A stretch of 64,000 nt of DNA, from NCBI GenBank assembly GCA_019454225.1, contig CP075370.1, positions 2,847,649 through 2,911,648 on the forward strand. The letters run 5' to 3'. The notes beneath the pieces are model-generated. The model searched no databases, was not told the DNA's origin, and was given only the letters and a program-made list of their open reading frames with translations. A program made the position numbers and the translations under genes. Source of the DNA: Paracoccaceae bacterium. Lineage in GTDB: Bacteria; Pseudomonadota; Alphaproteobacteria; Rhodobacterales; Rhodobacteraceae. Shown piece by piece: positions 47,040 to 56,081 of this stretch. Each line of letters opens with the position of its first letter. Position 1 is the first letter of the stretch.

Positions 47040-47903
47040 TCAGCCGCGCGACAGCACGAAGTCGAAATTGACGTCCCAGAACGGCCCGGGCATCCCCGCC
47101 GCCGCAATCGCCGCCGCATCCTCGACACGGCGGAACTCGGCCAGCAGGCTTTCCTTCACGCCGAAAACCGCATCCGAGGCGATATAGGGGTCGTCCGGAT
47201 CGAAGATATGCGTAACCAGCGGGGAAAATCCTTCTGCCTCAATGATATAGTGCAGATGTGCAGGCCGCCACGGATGCCGCCCCAAGGCCCCCAGCAGCTT
47301 GCCCACCGGCCCGTCGTCGGGGATCGGATAGAATTTCGGCTTCACGCCCCTGAACCAGTAGGCCCCATCCGCCCCCGTCCGGAACACGCCGCGCAGGTTG
47401 AAGTCGGGCTGGATGCCCTTCTGCTGCACGTCATAGAACCCTTCGTCATTGGCCTGCCAGACGTCGATCCTGGCCCCGGCCACCGGATTGCCCCGGGTAT
47501 CCAGAATCCGCCCCGATACCCGCATCGGCTCACCCTTGCCGTCCTTGCAAATATCTGATCCCATTGGCAATTCCGGAGCATCCGCGACGTGGAACGGGCC
47601 CAGCACGGTGGATTCCGACGCCCCCGAAGGCTTGCGGTTGTTGATCGCATCGACCAGCATCGACACCCCCAGCACATCCGACAGCAGGATGAACTCCTGC
47701 CGCCAGTCGCTGCACATGTGCCCGGTCTCGGTCAGGAACAGGATGGCGCGCATCCATTCGTCCTGCGTCGGCTCGATCTCCTTCACCGCCTCGTGCAGCT
47801 TGCGGGTGACGACCTCCATGATCGCCTGCAACCGGGGGTCGGCGGCGGCATTGCGGGCGGTGACGACGGCGGCGCTGTTCTGTTCTGTGAAATAGGCGGT
47901 CAT
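47040..47903 (-). CDS. hydroxyquinol 1,2-dioxygenase-like intradiol dioxygenase
   Basis: Fe(III) enzyme that cleaves hydroxyquinol (benzene-1,2,4-triol) between its adjacent hydroxyls to maleylacetate. 287 residues, with the N-terminal helical dimerisation domain (~1-100) of the catechol 1,2-dioxygenase group. The ligand region has KPKFYPIPDDGPVG and RPAHLHYII (Tyr, His, His). The first ligand position reads TVLGPFHVADAPELPMG, with His where many relatives have Tyr (GPxY). Last gene of the eleven-gene operon, two bases after the flavin hydroxylase. Confidence 0.87.
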   Translation of the reverse strand: MTAYFTEQNSAAVVTARNAAADPRLQAIMEVVTRKLHEAVKEIEPTQDEWMRAILFLTETGHMCSDWRQEFILLSDVLGVSMLVDAINNRKPSGASESTVLGPFHVADAPELPMGSDICKDGKGEPMRVSGRILDTRGNPVAGARIDVWQANDEGFYDVQQKGIQPDFNLRGVFRTGADGAYWFRGVKPKFYPIPDDGPVGKLLGALGRHPWRPAHLHYIIEAEGFSPLVTHIFDPDDPYIASDAVFGVKESLLAEFRRVEDAAAIAAAGMPGPFWDVNFDFVLSRG

Positions 47904-47905
47904 GA

Positions 47906-49669
47906 TTATGCCTGTTTTCCAAGGATTTGCGTAAGAACCCGCGCCAGATCGGCGGCCGGGTCGGCCGTCAGGCCCGGCGCGCGCCAGGCGACATGCTGGT
48001 CGGGCCGCACCAGCAGGCAGCCCGCATCGGCGATCTCGCGTGCCCGTGCCCAGTCGCCGGTGTGGTCCTCCCAGTCGCGGCGGGGCCCGATGACATGTAC
48101 GGCAATCTCCATCCCGCGCCGCGCCCCCTCGGTGCGGGCGGCCTCGGCCCAGGGCTCGCCGCCGATGCCGGTGATCAGCGTGAACCGCCCCTTTCCGCAC
48201 AGATCCAGCGTCGAATGCTGCCGCCCGGCGCGGTCGAACACCCAGACATGCGGGATCCGCGCGCCCGGCCAAGTGGTTGGCGCGTAATGCAATTCCGCGT
48301 CCCTCTCAAAACCCGGCTCGGGCTGGCCATCGGTCACCACCGCCTCCGACCTGTACCGCTGGTTCATCTCGACCCCGTGGCAGTCGAACTCGTAGGACTT
48401 GAAGGCGATGGCCTTGCGCAGCGCCTCGCGCTGCGTCGCGGCCGCCGGCGTCGCATCGCAGCGCGCCGCCATCGACCGCTGGATCTTGTCATGGTCGACC
48501 CCGCCATCCATGCCCAGGGCCTCGAAAATCGGGCCGAACTCGGCAATCGACCGGTTCGCCCGGGTCACGATCTGCCGCGCCACCGGCGCACGCTCGGCGG
48601 AGTAGCTGTCCAGCAGCCCAGGCGCCGCCTGCCCCTTCACCACTGCCGCCAGCTTCCACGCGAGGTTGAACCCGTCCTGGATCGAGGTGTTCGATCCCAG
48701 CCCGTTCGACGGCGGATGGCGGTGCGCCGCATCGCCCATGATGAACACGCGACCGTTCTGCATATGCGTGGCAAAACAGTTGTTTACGGTCCAGGTGTTG
48801 GCCGAGATCAGGTCGATCTCCAGTCCCGGGTCGCCCACCAGTTGCCGCGCCACCTGCGTGGCCATGGCGGCATCCACCACCGGCGCGGGCTGGTTGATGT
48901 CATAGCCCCAGACGATCAGCCATTCGTTCCAGGGCCGGACCATCCGCACCAGCCCCATGCCGATGCCGCCCACATCGGCCCCCGGCTGCATCACCCAGTA
49001 GAGCACGGACGGACGGTGCGCCACATAGCGCGACAGATCGGCGCGGAACAGGATGTTCATGCTGCCGCCGACACCCATCTTCCCCTCGAATGGCAAGCCG
49101 GCATGTTCGGCCACCAGCGAGTTGCCGCCATCCGCCCCCACCAGGTATTTCGTGCGCACCGTGAACTCGCGCCCCATCAGCCGGTCGCGGCAGGTCACTG
49201 TCACGCCATCCGCATCCTGTTGATGCGAAAGGTATTCCGTGCTCATCCGGCTTTGCGCGCCCCGTGAACAGGCGGTCTTGAACAGGATCGGCTCCATGAA
49301 GGTCTGCGGCAGGTCGTTCATGTGGCAGGGCGACGACATCAGGTGTTCGGCGCGCGACAGCGGGTGCTTGCCCCAGCTCTTCATCCGCCCGATTTCCTCG
49401 CCCGCCAGGCTTTCGCAGAACACGTTTTCGCCCATCAGGTCCTGTTCGGCGGCATGCATGTAGGCCTCGGCCTCGACCTCGGGGCCCAGGTCGCGCAGCA
49501 CCTCCATCGTCCGCTGGTTGGTGATGTGGGCGCGCGGTGTGTTGGCCAGCCAGCGGTAGCGGTTGATCACCAGACAGTCGATGCCATAGCTGGCCAGCAG
49601 CGCCGCCGTGGCGCTGCCTGCGGGGCCGGTGCCCACGATCATCACATCGGTCCGGATATCGCCCATCAT
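47906..49669 (-). CDS. FAD-dependent phenol/resorcinol hydroxylase
   Basis: Class A flavoprotein monooxygenase (PheA/TfdB/resorcinol hydroxylase type), 587 residues. Adds a hydroxyl to an aromatic ring with NAD(P)H and O2, here probably making hydroxyquinol. Motifs: MIVGTGPAGSATAALLASYG (FAD), YLVGADGGNSLVAEHAG (DG motif), GRVFIMGDAAHRHPPSNGLGSNTSIQDGFNLAWKL (GD motif, split by family insert) and a thioredoxin-like C-terminal domain. Two adjacent ATGs at 49669 and 49666 follow GGAAAGGA. It overlaps livM by four bases. Confidence 0.9.
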   Translation of the reverse strand: MMGDIRTDVMIVGTGPAGSATAALLASYGIDCLVINRYRWLANTPRAHITNQRTMEVLRDLGPEVEAEAYMHAAEQDLMGENVFCESLAGEEIGRMKSWGKHPLSRAEHLMSSPCHMNDLPQTFMEPILFKTACSRGAQSRMSTEYLSHQQDADGVTVTCRDRLMGREFTVRTKYLVGADGGNSLVAEHAGLPFEGKMGVGGSMNILFRADLSRYVAHRPSVLYWVMQPGADVGGIGMGLVRMVRPWNEWLIVWGYDINQPAPVVDAAMATQVARQLVGDPGLEIDLISANTWTVNNCFATHMQNGRVFIMGDAAHRHPPSNGLGSNTSIQDGFNLAWKLAAVVKGQAAPGLLDSYSAERAPVARQIVTRANRSIAEFGPIFEALGMDGGVDHDKIQRSMAARCDATPAAATQREALRKAIAFKSYEFDCHGVEMNQRYRSEAVVTDGQPEPGFERDAELHYAPTTWPGARIPHVWVFDRAGRQHSTLDLCGKGRFTLITGIGGEPWAEAARTEGARRGMEIAVHVIGPRRDWEDHTGDWARAREIADAGCLLVRPDQHVAWRAPGLTADPAADLARVLTQILGKQA

Positions 49670-50733
49670 GTTGTCCTTTCCTGTTGGTCGGCCGCACCCG
49701 GCGCGGCCACCAGCCGCCGCCGCAGCGGGAAGAAATGCAGGCCGGTGCGCTCGGACAGCAGGCCCCACAGACCCCGCGGCGCAAACAGCATCACCGCGAT
49801 GCCGATGCCGCCCAGGGCCATCAGATACCACGCCCCGTAGTCAGACAGCGTCTGGCGCAGGGCAAAGAACACAAGGATTCCAAGGATCGGCCCCTCGATC
49901 GTGCCAATGCCGCCGATCACCACGATGAAGATCACATAGGCCGTCCATTGCAGCACGCTGAAGGCGGCGTCGGGCGAGATCCGCGCCGTCTGCACGAAGA
50001 TCAGCGCCCCGCACAGACCCGTGCCGAAGGCGGCGATCAGGAACACCTGCCATCGCAGGCGCCCTGCATCGACCCCCACAGACCGCGCCGCCTCGGCATT
50101 GTCGCGCACCGCGGCCAGCGCAAGCCCGGCGCGGCTGCGCATCAGCCACCAGATGCCGCCGATGGTGGCCACCGCCAGTGCCAGCGCCACCCAATAGGCC
50201 AGGATGTCGCGCGCGGCGGCGGCCCGCACGCCAAGAAGGTCGGCCACGAATTCGGTGCCCCACATCGCCGATGTCGCCTCGCGCGGCAGGCTTGTGCCGG
50301 TGCCGCCGCCCAAGGCCTTCCACTGCGCGACGATCAGGCGCGTGACCTCGGCCACCACCCATGTGCCGATGGCGAAATAGGCCCCCGCCAGCCGGAACGC
50401 GAAGAACGCGGTCGGCACCGCCAGCACCGCCGCCGCGACCCCGCCGAGCGCGATCGCGGCGATCGGGTCCCAGCCCCACAGGATCACGCCCGCGAACATC
50501 GCATAGGCGCCAAGCCCGACAAAGGCCTGCTGTCCCACCGAGACGAGGCCGCCATATCCCGCAAGCAGGTTCCACAGCTGCGCCAGGGTCAGCATGGTCA
50601 GGATGAAGAACAGGTCGAGGATCACCCCCCGCCCGACGAAGGCCGGCAGAACGAACCCCGCCACGACCAGTCCGGCCGCCGCGATCCCGGCCACAGCACC
50701 CGCCCGCGTCCGCGTTTCCACCCGGTATGCCAT
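49666..50733 (-). CDS. LivM-type ABC permease
   Basis: Branched-chain-amino-acid-type permease, 355 residues, about nine helices; NLLAGYGGLVSVGQQAFVGLGAY and the coupling loop AVRDNAEAARSVGVDAGRLRW are diagnostic. In this operon the substrate is more likely an aromatic acid or phenol than an amino acid, as LIV-type importers often serve aromatic catabolism. Overlaps both neighbours. Confidence 0.88.
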   Translation of the reverse strand: MAYRVETRTRAGAVAGIAAAGLVVAGFVLPAFVGRGVILDLFFILTMLTLAQLWNLLAGYGGLVSVGQQAFVGLGAYAMFAGVILWGWDPIAAIALGGVAAAVLAVPTAFFAFRLAGAYFAIGTWVVAEVTRLIVAQWKALGGGTGTSLPREATSAMWGTEFVADLLGVRAAAARDILAYWVALALAVATIGGIWWLMRSRAGLALAAVRDNAEAARSVGVDAGRLRWQVFLIAAFGTGLCGALIFVQTARISPDAAFSVLQWTAYVIFIVVIGGIGTIEGPILGILVFFALRQTLSDYGAWYLMALGGIGIAVMLFAPRGLWGLLSERTGLHFFPLRRRLVAAPGAADQQERTT

Positions 50734-51596
50734 CAGTCCACCGCCCTCGGGAAAAGCCCGCGCGGCCGCAGGATCAGCACGGCCAGAAAGGCCAGATGGC
50801 CCGACAGGATCTGCCATTCGGGGTTCACCGCCGCGCCCATGGTCTGCGCCACCCCGATGATGATGCCACCCGCCAGCGTGCCCCACAGGCTGCCAAGGCC
50901 GCCGATGATCACCGCCTCGAAGGCATAGATCAGCCGGGCCGGGCCGATCGACGGATCGAAGTTCGCCCGCATTCCCAGATACATCGCGGCAATCGTGACC
51001 ACCACCATGGCCAGCCCGGTCGCCTGTGCGAAGATCCGCGAGGGCCGGATGCCCATCAGGCCGGCCGTCACCGGATCGTCCGACACGGCCCGGAACGCCC
51101 GCCCGAGCGCGGTGCGATACAAGAGGGCATTCAGCGCCACGATCACCGCCACCGCCGACAGGAACGTCAGCAGCGGCGCCACCCCCACCGTGACCGGCCC
51201 CAGCGGCACCGAGGCCGTCTCCAGCATCCCGCCGGGAATCCGGCGGCTGTCGGCGCTGAACCCTTCCAGCAGCGCGTTCTGCAGCACGACCGACAGGCCG
51301 AAGGTGACCAGCAGGGGGGGCAGGATGTCCCGTCCCAGCGTGCGGTTCAGCACCACCCGCTGCAGCACCCAGCCAAGGCCGAACATCACGGGGGCGGCCA
51401 CCAGCAGCGCGGCAAAGGGATGCAGCCCCAGCAGGCTGACCAGCACGAGCAACAGATAGGCCGCGCAGACGATCAGGTCGCCATGCGCCAGGTTGACCAG
51501 CCGCATGATCCCGAACACCAGGCTCAGCCCGGCTGCGAACAGCGCGTAAAGCCCCCCCAGAAGGATGCCCTGCACAAGGGTATCGAGCCAGATCAT
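50733..51596 (-). CDS. LivH-type ABC permease
   Basis: 287 residues, about eight helices. Signature stretches are GGLYALFAAGLSLVFGIMRLVNLAHGDLI and FRAVSDDPVTAGLMGI, with a C-terminal IYAFEAVIIGGLGSLWGTLAGG. Forms the heterodimeric channel with LivM. One base is shared with livM (TGATG) and four with livF. Confidence 0.9.
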   Translation of the reverse strand: MIWLDTLVQGILLGGLYALFAAGLSLVFGIMRLVNLAHGDLIVCAAYLLLVLVSLLGLHPFAALLVAAPVMFGLGWVLQRVVLNRTLGRDILPPLLVTFGLSVVLQNALLEGFSADSRRIPGGMLETASVPLGPVTVGVAPLLTFLSAVAVIVALNALLYRTALGRAFRAVSDDPVTAGLMGIRPSRIFAQATGLAMVVVTIAAMYLGMRANFDPSIGPARLIYAFEAVIIGGLGSLWGTLAGGIIIGVAQTMGAAVNPEWQILSGHLAFLAVLILRPRGLFPRAVD

Positions 51597-52300
51597 GCAT
51601 GCGCCCCGAAATAGGCATCATGGATCGCGGCGCGGCTTGCACCCGCCGCAGCGCCGGTCAGCGTGACGCGGCCCTCCATCAGGCAATAGAACCGGTCGGC
51701 CACCGACAGCGCGCGGCCGATATCCTGTTCGACGATCATCACCGCCGTGCCCTCGGCACGGATCCGCGGCAGCGCGGCATAGATGTCGCGGATCACCACA
51801 GGGGCCAGGCCAAGGCTGATCTCGTCGCAAAGCAGGATCTCGGGGTTCGACATCAGCGCCCGCCCGATTGCCACCATCTGCTGCTGGCCGCCGGACAGGG
51901 CGGTGCCCGGCGAACGGCGGCGTTCCTGCAGGACCGGAAACAGATCGTAGACCGACGCCAGCGACCATGGCCCCTGGGCGGGGCGGTTCTGGCCGCCGAT
52001 CAGCAGGTTCTCCTCGACCGTCAGCGAGGGGAACAGCCGCCGCCCCTCGGGAACCATGGCGATGCCGCGCTTCATCACCGCGTCCGAGGGCAACGCGCCG
52101 ATCTCCTCGCCCCGGTGCAGCACCATGCCGGGCGCGTTCCGCAGGACGCCGGTGATCGACCGCATGAGCGTGGTCTTGCCCGCGCCGTTGGCACCGATCA
52201 CCGCCACCGCCTCGCCTTCCTCGAGCATCATGTCCACGCCGAACAGCGCGCGGAAATCGCCGTATCCGGCCGTCAGCCCCCGGGTCTGCAAGAGCGTCAT
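51593..52300 (-). CDS. LivF-type ABC ATPase
   Basis: 235 residues. Walker A GANGAGKTTLMRSITG, LSGGQQQMVAIGRAL signature, ILLCDEISLGLAP Walker B, and the LivF-specific VPEGRRLFPSLTVEENL. Coupled to livG and livH by four-base overlaps. Confidence 0.92.
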   Translation of the reverse strand: MTLLQTRGLTAGYGDFRALFGVDMMLEEGEAVAVIGANGAGKTTLMRSITGVLRNAPGMVLHRGEEIGALPSDAVMKRGIAMVPEGRRLFPSLTVEENLLIGGQNRPAQGPWSLASVYDLFPVLQERRRSPGTALSGGQQQMVAIGRALMSNPEILLCDEISLGLAPVVIRDIYAALPRIRAEGTAVMIVEQDIGRALSVADRFYCLMEGRVTLTGAAAGASRAAIHDAYFGAHA

Positions 52301-53019
52301 GCCTCGATCCCCAGATAGATGTCGCGCACCTCCTGGCTGGCCATGATCGCTGCAGGCTCGCCCACGCCGATGAGGCGGCCGAAATCCAGCACCGCCAGCC
52401 GCGTGACCACCGAGATCAGCGCATGCAGCACATGCTCGATCCAGATGATCGTGACACCCTGCGCATGCACCGCGCGGATCGTGTCAACCAGGGCCTTGCA
52501 TTCGCCCTCGGTCAGGCCGCCCGCGATCTCGTCCAGCAGCAGCAGTTCCGGGCCCGTCGCCAATGCCCGCGCCAGTTCAAGGCGTTTCCGCTCCAGCAGG
52601 CTCAGCCCCCCGGCCGGGATGTTGGCGCGGCGCATGAGTTCCGTGGCCTCCAGGACGGCGACGCAATCATCCCTGACCGCCGCCTCGGACAGGCCCCTGC
52701 CGAAGGCGGCAGCGACGACCAGGTTCTCGAAGACCGTCAGGCCCTCGAACGGCTGCGGGATCTGGAACGACCGCCCCACCCCCATGCGCACCCGCGCCAT
52801 GGCCGGGCGGCGCGTCACGTCCTGTCCGAGAAAGGCGATGCGTCCCGCATCGGGCAGGATGTTGCCGGTGATCAGGTTGAACAGGGTCGACTTGCCCGCG
52901 CCGTTCGGCCCGATGATGCCCAAAGCCTCGCCCCGCGCGACCGACAGGCTGACGCCATCGGTCACCTTCAGGGCGCCAAAGCTTTTCGATACGTCGCGCA
53001 GGGTCAGGATTTCGGTCAT
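52297..53019 (-). CDS. LivG-type ABC ATPase
   Basis: 240 residues. Walker A GPNGAGKSTLFNLITG, GVGRSFQIPQPFEGLTVFENL, signature LSLLERKRLELARAL and LLLLDEIAGGLTEGE. The ATG at 53019 is chosen; the upstream in-frame ATG at 53049 would lie inside a strong hairpin. Confidence 0.92.
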   Translation of the reverse strand: MTEILTLRDVSKSFGALKVTDGVSLSVARGEALGIIGPNGAGKSTLFNLITGNILPDAGRIAFLGQDVTRRPAMARVRMGVGRSFQIPQPFEGLTVFENLVVAAAFGRGLSEAAVRDDCVAVLEATELMRRANIPAGGLSLLERKRLELARALATGPELLLLDEIAGGLTEGECKALVDTIRAVHAQGVTIIWIEHVLHALISVVTRLAVLDFGRLIGVGEPAAIMASQEVRDIYLGIEA

Positions 53020-53036
53020 CGGGCCGTCCTTGGTGG

Positions 53037-53064
53037 CGCGCCCCGGCACCGTCGCCGGGGCGCG
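53037..53064 (-). terminator. intercistronic hairpin after binding-protein gene
   Basis: CGCGCCCCGGC (53037-53047) pairs perfectly with GCCGGGGCGCG (53054-53064) over a six-base loop: an 11-base GC stem, six bases after the binding-protein stop. No T-tract. Probable 3' stabiliser or partial terminator raising the level of the binding protein. Confidence 0.68.
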
Positions 53065-53070
53065 GATCGG

Positions 53071-54342
53071 TCACAGCGCTTCCATCACGCCGCCGGTGGG
53101 GATGTTCGGTGCGGTGGAATTGTCCACCACGACCAGATCGAAGGTCCCGTCGTCCTTGCGCCGCCACTGGCCGCCCACCAGCTGCGTCTTGGTCACGTTC
53201 TGCGCGGCAAAGGGCGGCAGCCCCGCGCCGTTCCAGGCGATGCGCCCGACCATCGTGTCCATCTCGGTCGCGGCAATCGCGGCGGCCACGGCCTCGGCGT
53301 CGGTCACGTCCGACACCCGGCCCATGACGTTGGCCGCAATCTCGAACAGCGAATGCACGAAGCCGATGGGCTGGGTCCAGGGCCGCCCGGTCTGGGCGGT
53401 GAAATCGGCGGCCAGATCGGCGCAGGACTGCCCGGTCAGCGATGACGCGAACGGATGCGAGGCCGACCACCAGACCTCGGACGACAGGTTGTGCCCCGCC
53501 GTCCCCAGCGTCTCCACCGACTGCGGGAACAGGATCGCCTTGGCCACCGTCAGCGCCTTGGGGCTGAACCCCTGCTGGATCGCCTGGTTGCGGAAGGTTG
53601 TGAAATCGGGCGGGATCACCACCCCGGTGACGATCTCGGCGTTCGCGGCCTTGAAGGCGTTGATCTGGGCGGTGAAATCGTCGGTCAAGTTCTGGAACCG
53701 GCCCGGATCGGTGGTGGTGTAGCCCGCCGCCGCGAAACCGGGTGCCACGCCCAGATTGGGGTCGCCCCAGGCGTTGCCATCGGCATCATTGGGGAACAGC
53801 CCGCCCACCTGCTTGTTGGTGTCAAGCTGGTTCCACATCGCGGTGAAGACCGCGATCACGTCCTCCAGACCCCAGAAATAGTGGAATGCGAAGTCAAACG
53901 GCTTCCACGATGCCGGGTCGCCCGGGTTGCCCTGCTGGCCGATGAACCAGGGTTGCCAGGGCGCCTTGGTCGACAGGACCGGCACGCCCTCGGCCTCGCA
54001 GGTCGTGGCGACCGGGTTTGTCGTCTCGGGCGTCGAGGCGACCAGCATCAGGTCGATCTCGTCGTTGATGATCAATTCCTTCGCCGCCTCCGCCGCGCGG
54101 TTAGGGCTGGACTGGCTGTCCTTGACGAAGACCTCGAAGTTGGCACCCGCCTGCGTGCCAAGGAAGGCGCGGATGTTGTAGTCGTCACTTTCGGCAAAGC
54201 CCGCCAGCGGACCGGTCTGGGGCGAGACATAGCCAAGCCGGATCTTCGCACCCTGCGCGATGGCAGGGGCGGCCAGGCCCGAGGCCGCAAGCGTCAGGCC
54301 GGTTGCGGTGGACGTGCGCAGGAACTTCCGTCTGGTAAGCAT
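53071..54342 (-). CDS. LIV-type binding protein for the aromatic operon
   Basis: 423 residues. Twin-arginine-like signal TRRKFLRTSTATGLTLAASG with AxA cleavage before QGAKIRLGYVSPQTGPLAGFA. It has the two-lobed LivK-type fold (VKDSQSSPNRAAEAAKELI, DLMLVASTPETTNP, ALTVAKAILFPQSV). A Tat signal means it may fold before export. The placement between maleylacetate reductase and the LIV importer genes suggests the ligand is the aromatic substrate of the operon. Confidence 0.87.
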   Translation of the reverse strand: MLTRRKFLRTSTATGLTLAASGLAAPAIAQGAKIRLGYVSPQTGPLAGFAESDDYNIRAFLGTQAGANFEVFVKDSQSSPNRAAEAAKELIINDEIDLMLVASTPETTNPVATTCEAEGVPVLSTKAPWQPWFIGQQGNPGDPASWKPFDFAFHYFWGLEDVIAVFTAMWNQLDTNKQVGGLFPNDADGNAWGDPNLGVAPGFAAAGYTTTDPGRFQNLTDDFTAQINAFKAANAEIVTGVVIPPDFTTFRNQAIQQGFSPKALTVAKAILFPQSVETLGTAGHNLSSEVWWSASHPFASSLTGQSCADLAADFTAQTGRPWTQPIGFVHSLFEIAANVMGRVSDVTDAEAVAAAIAATEMDTMVGRIAWNGAGLPPFAAQNVTKTQLVGGQWRRKDDGTFDLVVVDNSTAPNIPTGGVMEAL

Positions 54343-54369
54343 GGTATCCTCCCGTTTTTCCTTGTTATG

Positions 54370-55428
54370 TCAATTTGTTGGACGACGTCCTTCCCATGCC
54401 GCCGCCAGCAGGTCTCGGATGTCGCGGGCGGTGAAGGGGCGCGGGTTGGCATAGGGGTTCTGCACCGCAATGTCGGCCGCCCGGTCCAGATCGGCCTCGG
54501 TCAGGCCCAGGTCGCGCAGGGCACGCGGGGCCCCGACGGTGCCGGCGAAATCCCACAGGGCCGCCCCCGGCGGACCGCCGAACGTCTCGGCGATCGGCGC
54601 CAGCAGGTCGGGCACCGCCACGGCGTTGAAGGCGGTGGCGTGGGGCAGCAGGATCGTATGGGTTTCGGCATGGGGCAGATCGAACGATCCCCCCAGCACA
54701 TGCGCCAGCTTGTGATGCAGCGCCATGCTGACCTGCCCCAGCACCGTGGAGCAGCACCAGGCGGCATAGAGCACCTGCGCCCGTGCTTCTGGGTCCGCCG
54801 GATCGGCGGCCAGCCTTGGCAGCCCGTCCCGCAGCGCGGGCAGCGCCGCGCGTGCCAGCGCGTCGGTCACCGGGTTGCGGTCGGGGGCATAAAGCCCCTC
54901 CATCGCGTGAGCGAGGGCATTGAACGCCGAGGTCATCGTCATCCCGACCGGCAGGGACAACGTCAGGTTCACATCGTAAACCACTGTTTCGGGGCGGATT
55001 TCCGGCTCACGGCGCGTCGTCTTCCGGCCCGCTTCCGTCTCGCCCAGGATATCGGTCATCTCGGACCCGGCATAGGTGGTGGGGATCACCACCTGATCGG
55101 CGCCCGTCCGCACCGCGATCGCCTTTCCCAGGCCGGTGGTCGAGCCGCCGCCCAGCGACACGACGCAGGTGGCGCCGGATGCGGCATAGGCATCGAGCGC
55201 CCCTGCCGTCACCTCGACCGGCGTATGCATCGCGGCCCCCGCGAACACCCCGGCCGCCCGTGCGCCCAGCGTGTCGGCAAGCGCCTGCGCCTCGGCCTCC
55301 TGATGCGGCGTGCACAGGATCATGGCCCGGTCGTGCCCGAGCCGCGCAACCTCATCCGGGACCTGCGTCAGGGTGCCCGCGCCAAAGATCACACGGGTGG
55401 TCATGCCGGGGAACAGGAAGGGACGCAT
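54370..55428 (-). CDS. maleylacetate reductase
   Basis: Iron-type alcohol dehydrogenase fold; reduces maleylacetate to 3-oxoadipate with NADH, the step after hydroxyquinol cleavage. 352 residues. VSLGGGSTTGLGKAIA (NAD), PTTYAGSEMTDILGET and the metal/active-site His in SMALHHKLAHVLGGSFDLPHAETHTILL (split by a few residues) are present. It starts on the last base of the hydrolase stop. Confidence 0.92.
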   Translation of the reverse strand: MRPFLFPGMTTRVIFGAGTLTQVPDEVARLGHDRAMILCTPHQEAEAQALADTLGARAAGVFAGAAMHTPVEVTAGALDAYAASGATCVVSLGGGSTTGLGKAIAVRTGADQVVIPTTYAGSEMTDILGETEAGRKTTRREPEIRPETVVYDVNLTLSLPVGMTMTSAFNALAHAMEGLYAPDRNPVTDALARAALPALRDGLPRLAADPADPEARAQVLYAAWCCSTVLGQVSMALHHKLAHVLGGSFDLPHAETHTILLPHATAFNAVAVPDLLAPIAETFGGPPGAALWDFAGTVGAPRALRDLGLTEADLDRAADIAVQNPYANPRPFTARDIRDLLAAAWEGRRPTN

Positions 55429-56081
55429 CACGCGGCCTCCGCCATCGGATCCGCCCCCGAACAGACCCGCTGCAGGATCTGCGAGAACACGGACAGTTCG
55501 AAATCTGACACCTCGTGCGGCCGACCGGGCAGAACCTCGACCCGAAGCCGCGCGCCCATCGACCCAAGCTCGGCCGAAGCGGACGCCCATGCGGCAACCG
55601 GAATCCAGGGGTCGGCGTCCGACCCCGTCAGAAGCACCGGCAGGCCCGCCAGATCGGCGCGCGGCCGCGCATCTCCCGCTTGGCCGACGCGGCATCCGGT
55701 AAAGGCACAGGCCGCATCGACGGCAGCACCCTCGCGGCAAAGGTATTCCAGCGTCAGGCATGCCCCCTGCGAGAACCCGGCCAGGACAACGGGCACACCG
55801 GGCGCGGCGGCCCGCGCCGCCGCCAGATCGCGCCCGATGCGGTCGAGCGCGTCCGCCATCTCGGCCCGCGTCGTGTCGGTCAGCCGGTCGACCGCCCGCG
55901 CGCCATACCACGCGCCCCCGTCCGCGCGCGGCAGGACGAAGGCGACATGCGGCGCCTCGACCCTGGCCAGAACATGCGCGTCCATCTCCTCGGGCGACTG
56001 CCCGCGGCCGTGGACAAACACGCAGACAGCCCGCGCAAGGCCGGGCGCCACGCCACGCATGAGGGGGGCGGGGCCGGTCAT
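55428..56081 (-). CDS. alpha/beta hydrolase of the carboxylesterase/MhqD type
   Basis: 217 residues. CVFVHGRGQSPEEM near the N-terminus (oxyanion hole), the nucleophile elbow AGFSQGACLTLEYL, and the Asp/His pair in LTGSDADPWIP and LPGRPHEVSDFE. This small phospholipase/carboxylesterase type includes MhqD, which goes with a ring-cleaving glyoxalase in hydroquinone resistance. Here the same pair is coupled by a four-base overlap. Confidence 0.85.
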   Translation of the reverse strand: MTGPAPLMRGVAPGLARAVCVFVHGRGQSPEEMDAHVLARVEAPHVAFVLPRADGGAWYGARAVDRLTDTTRAEMADALDRIGRDLAAARAAAPGVPVVLAGFSQGACLTLEYLCREGAAVDAACAFTGCRVGQAGDARPRADLAGLPVLLTGSDADPWIPVAAWASASAELGSMGARLRVEVLPGRPHEVSDFELSVFSQILQRVCSGADPMAEAA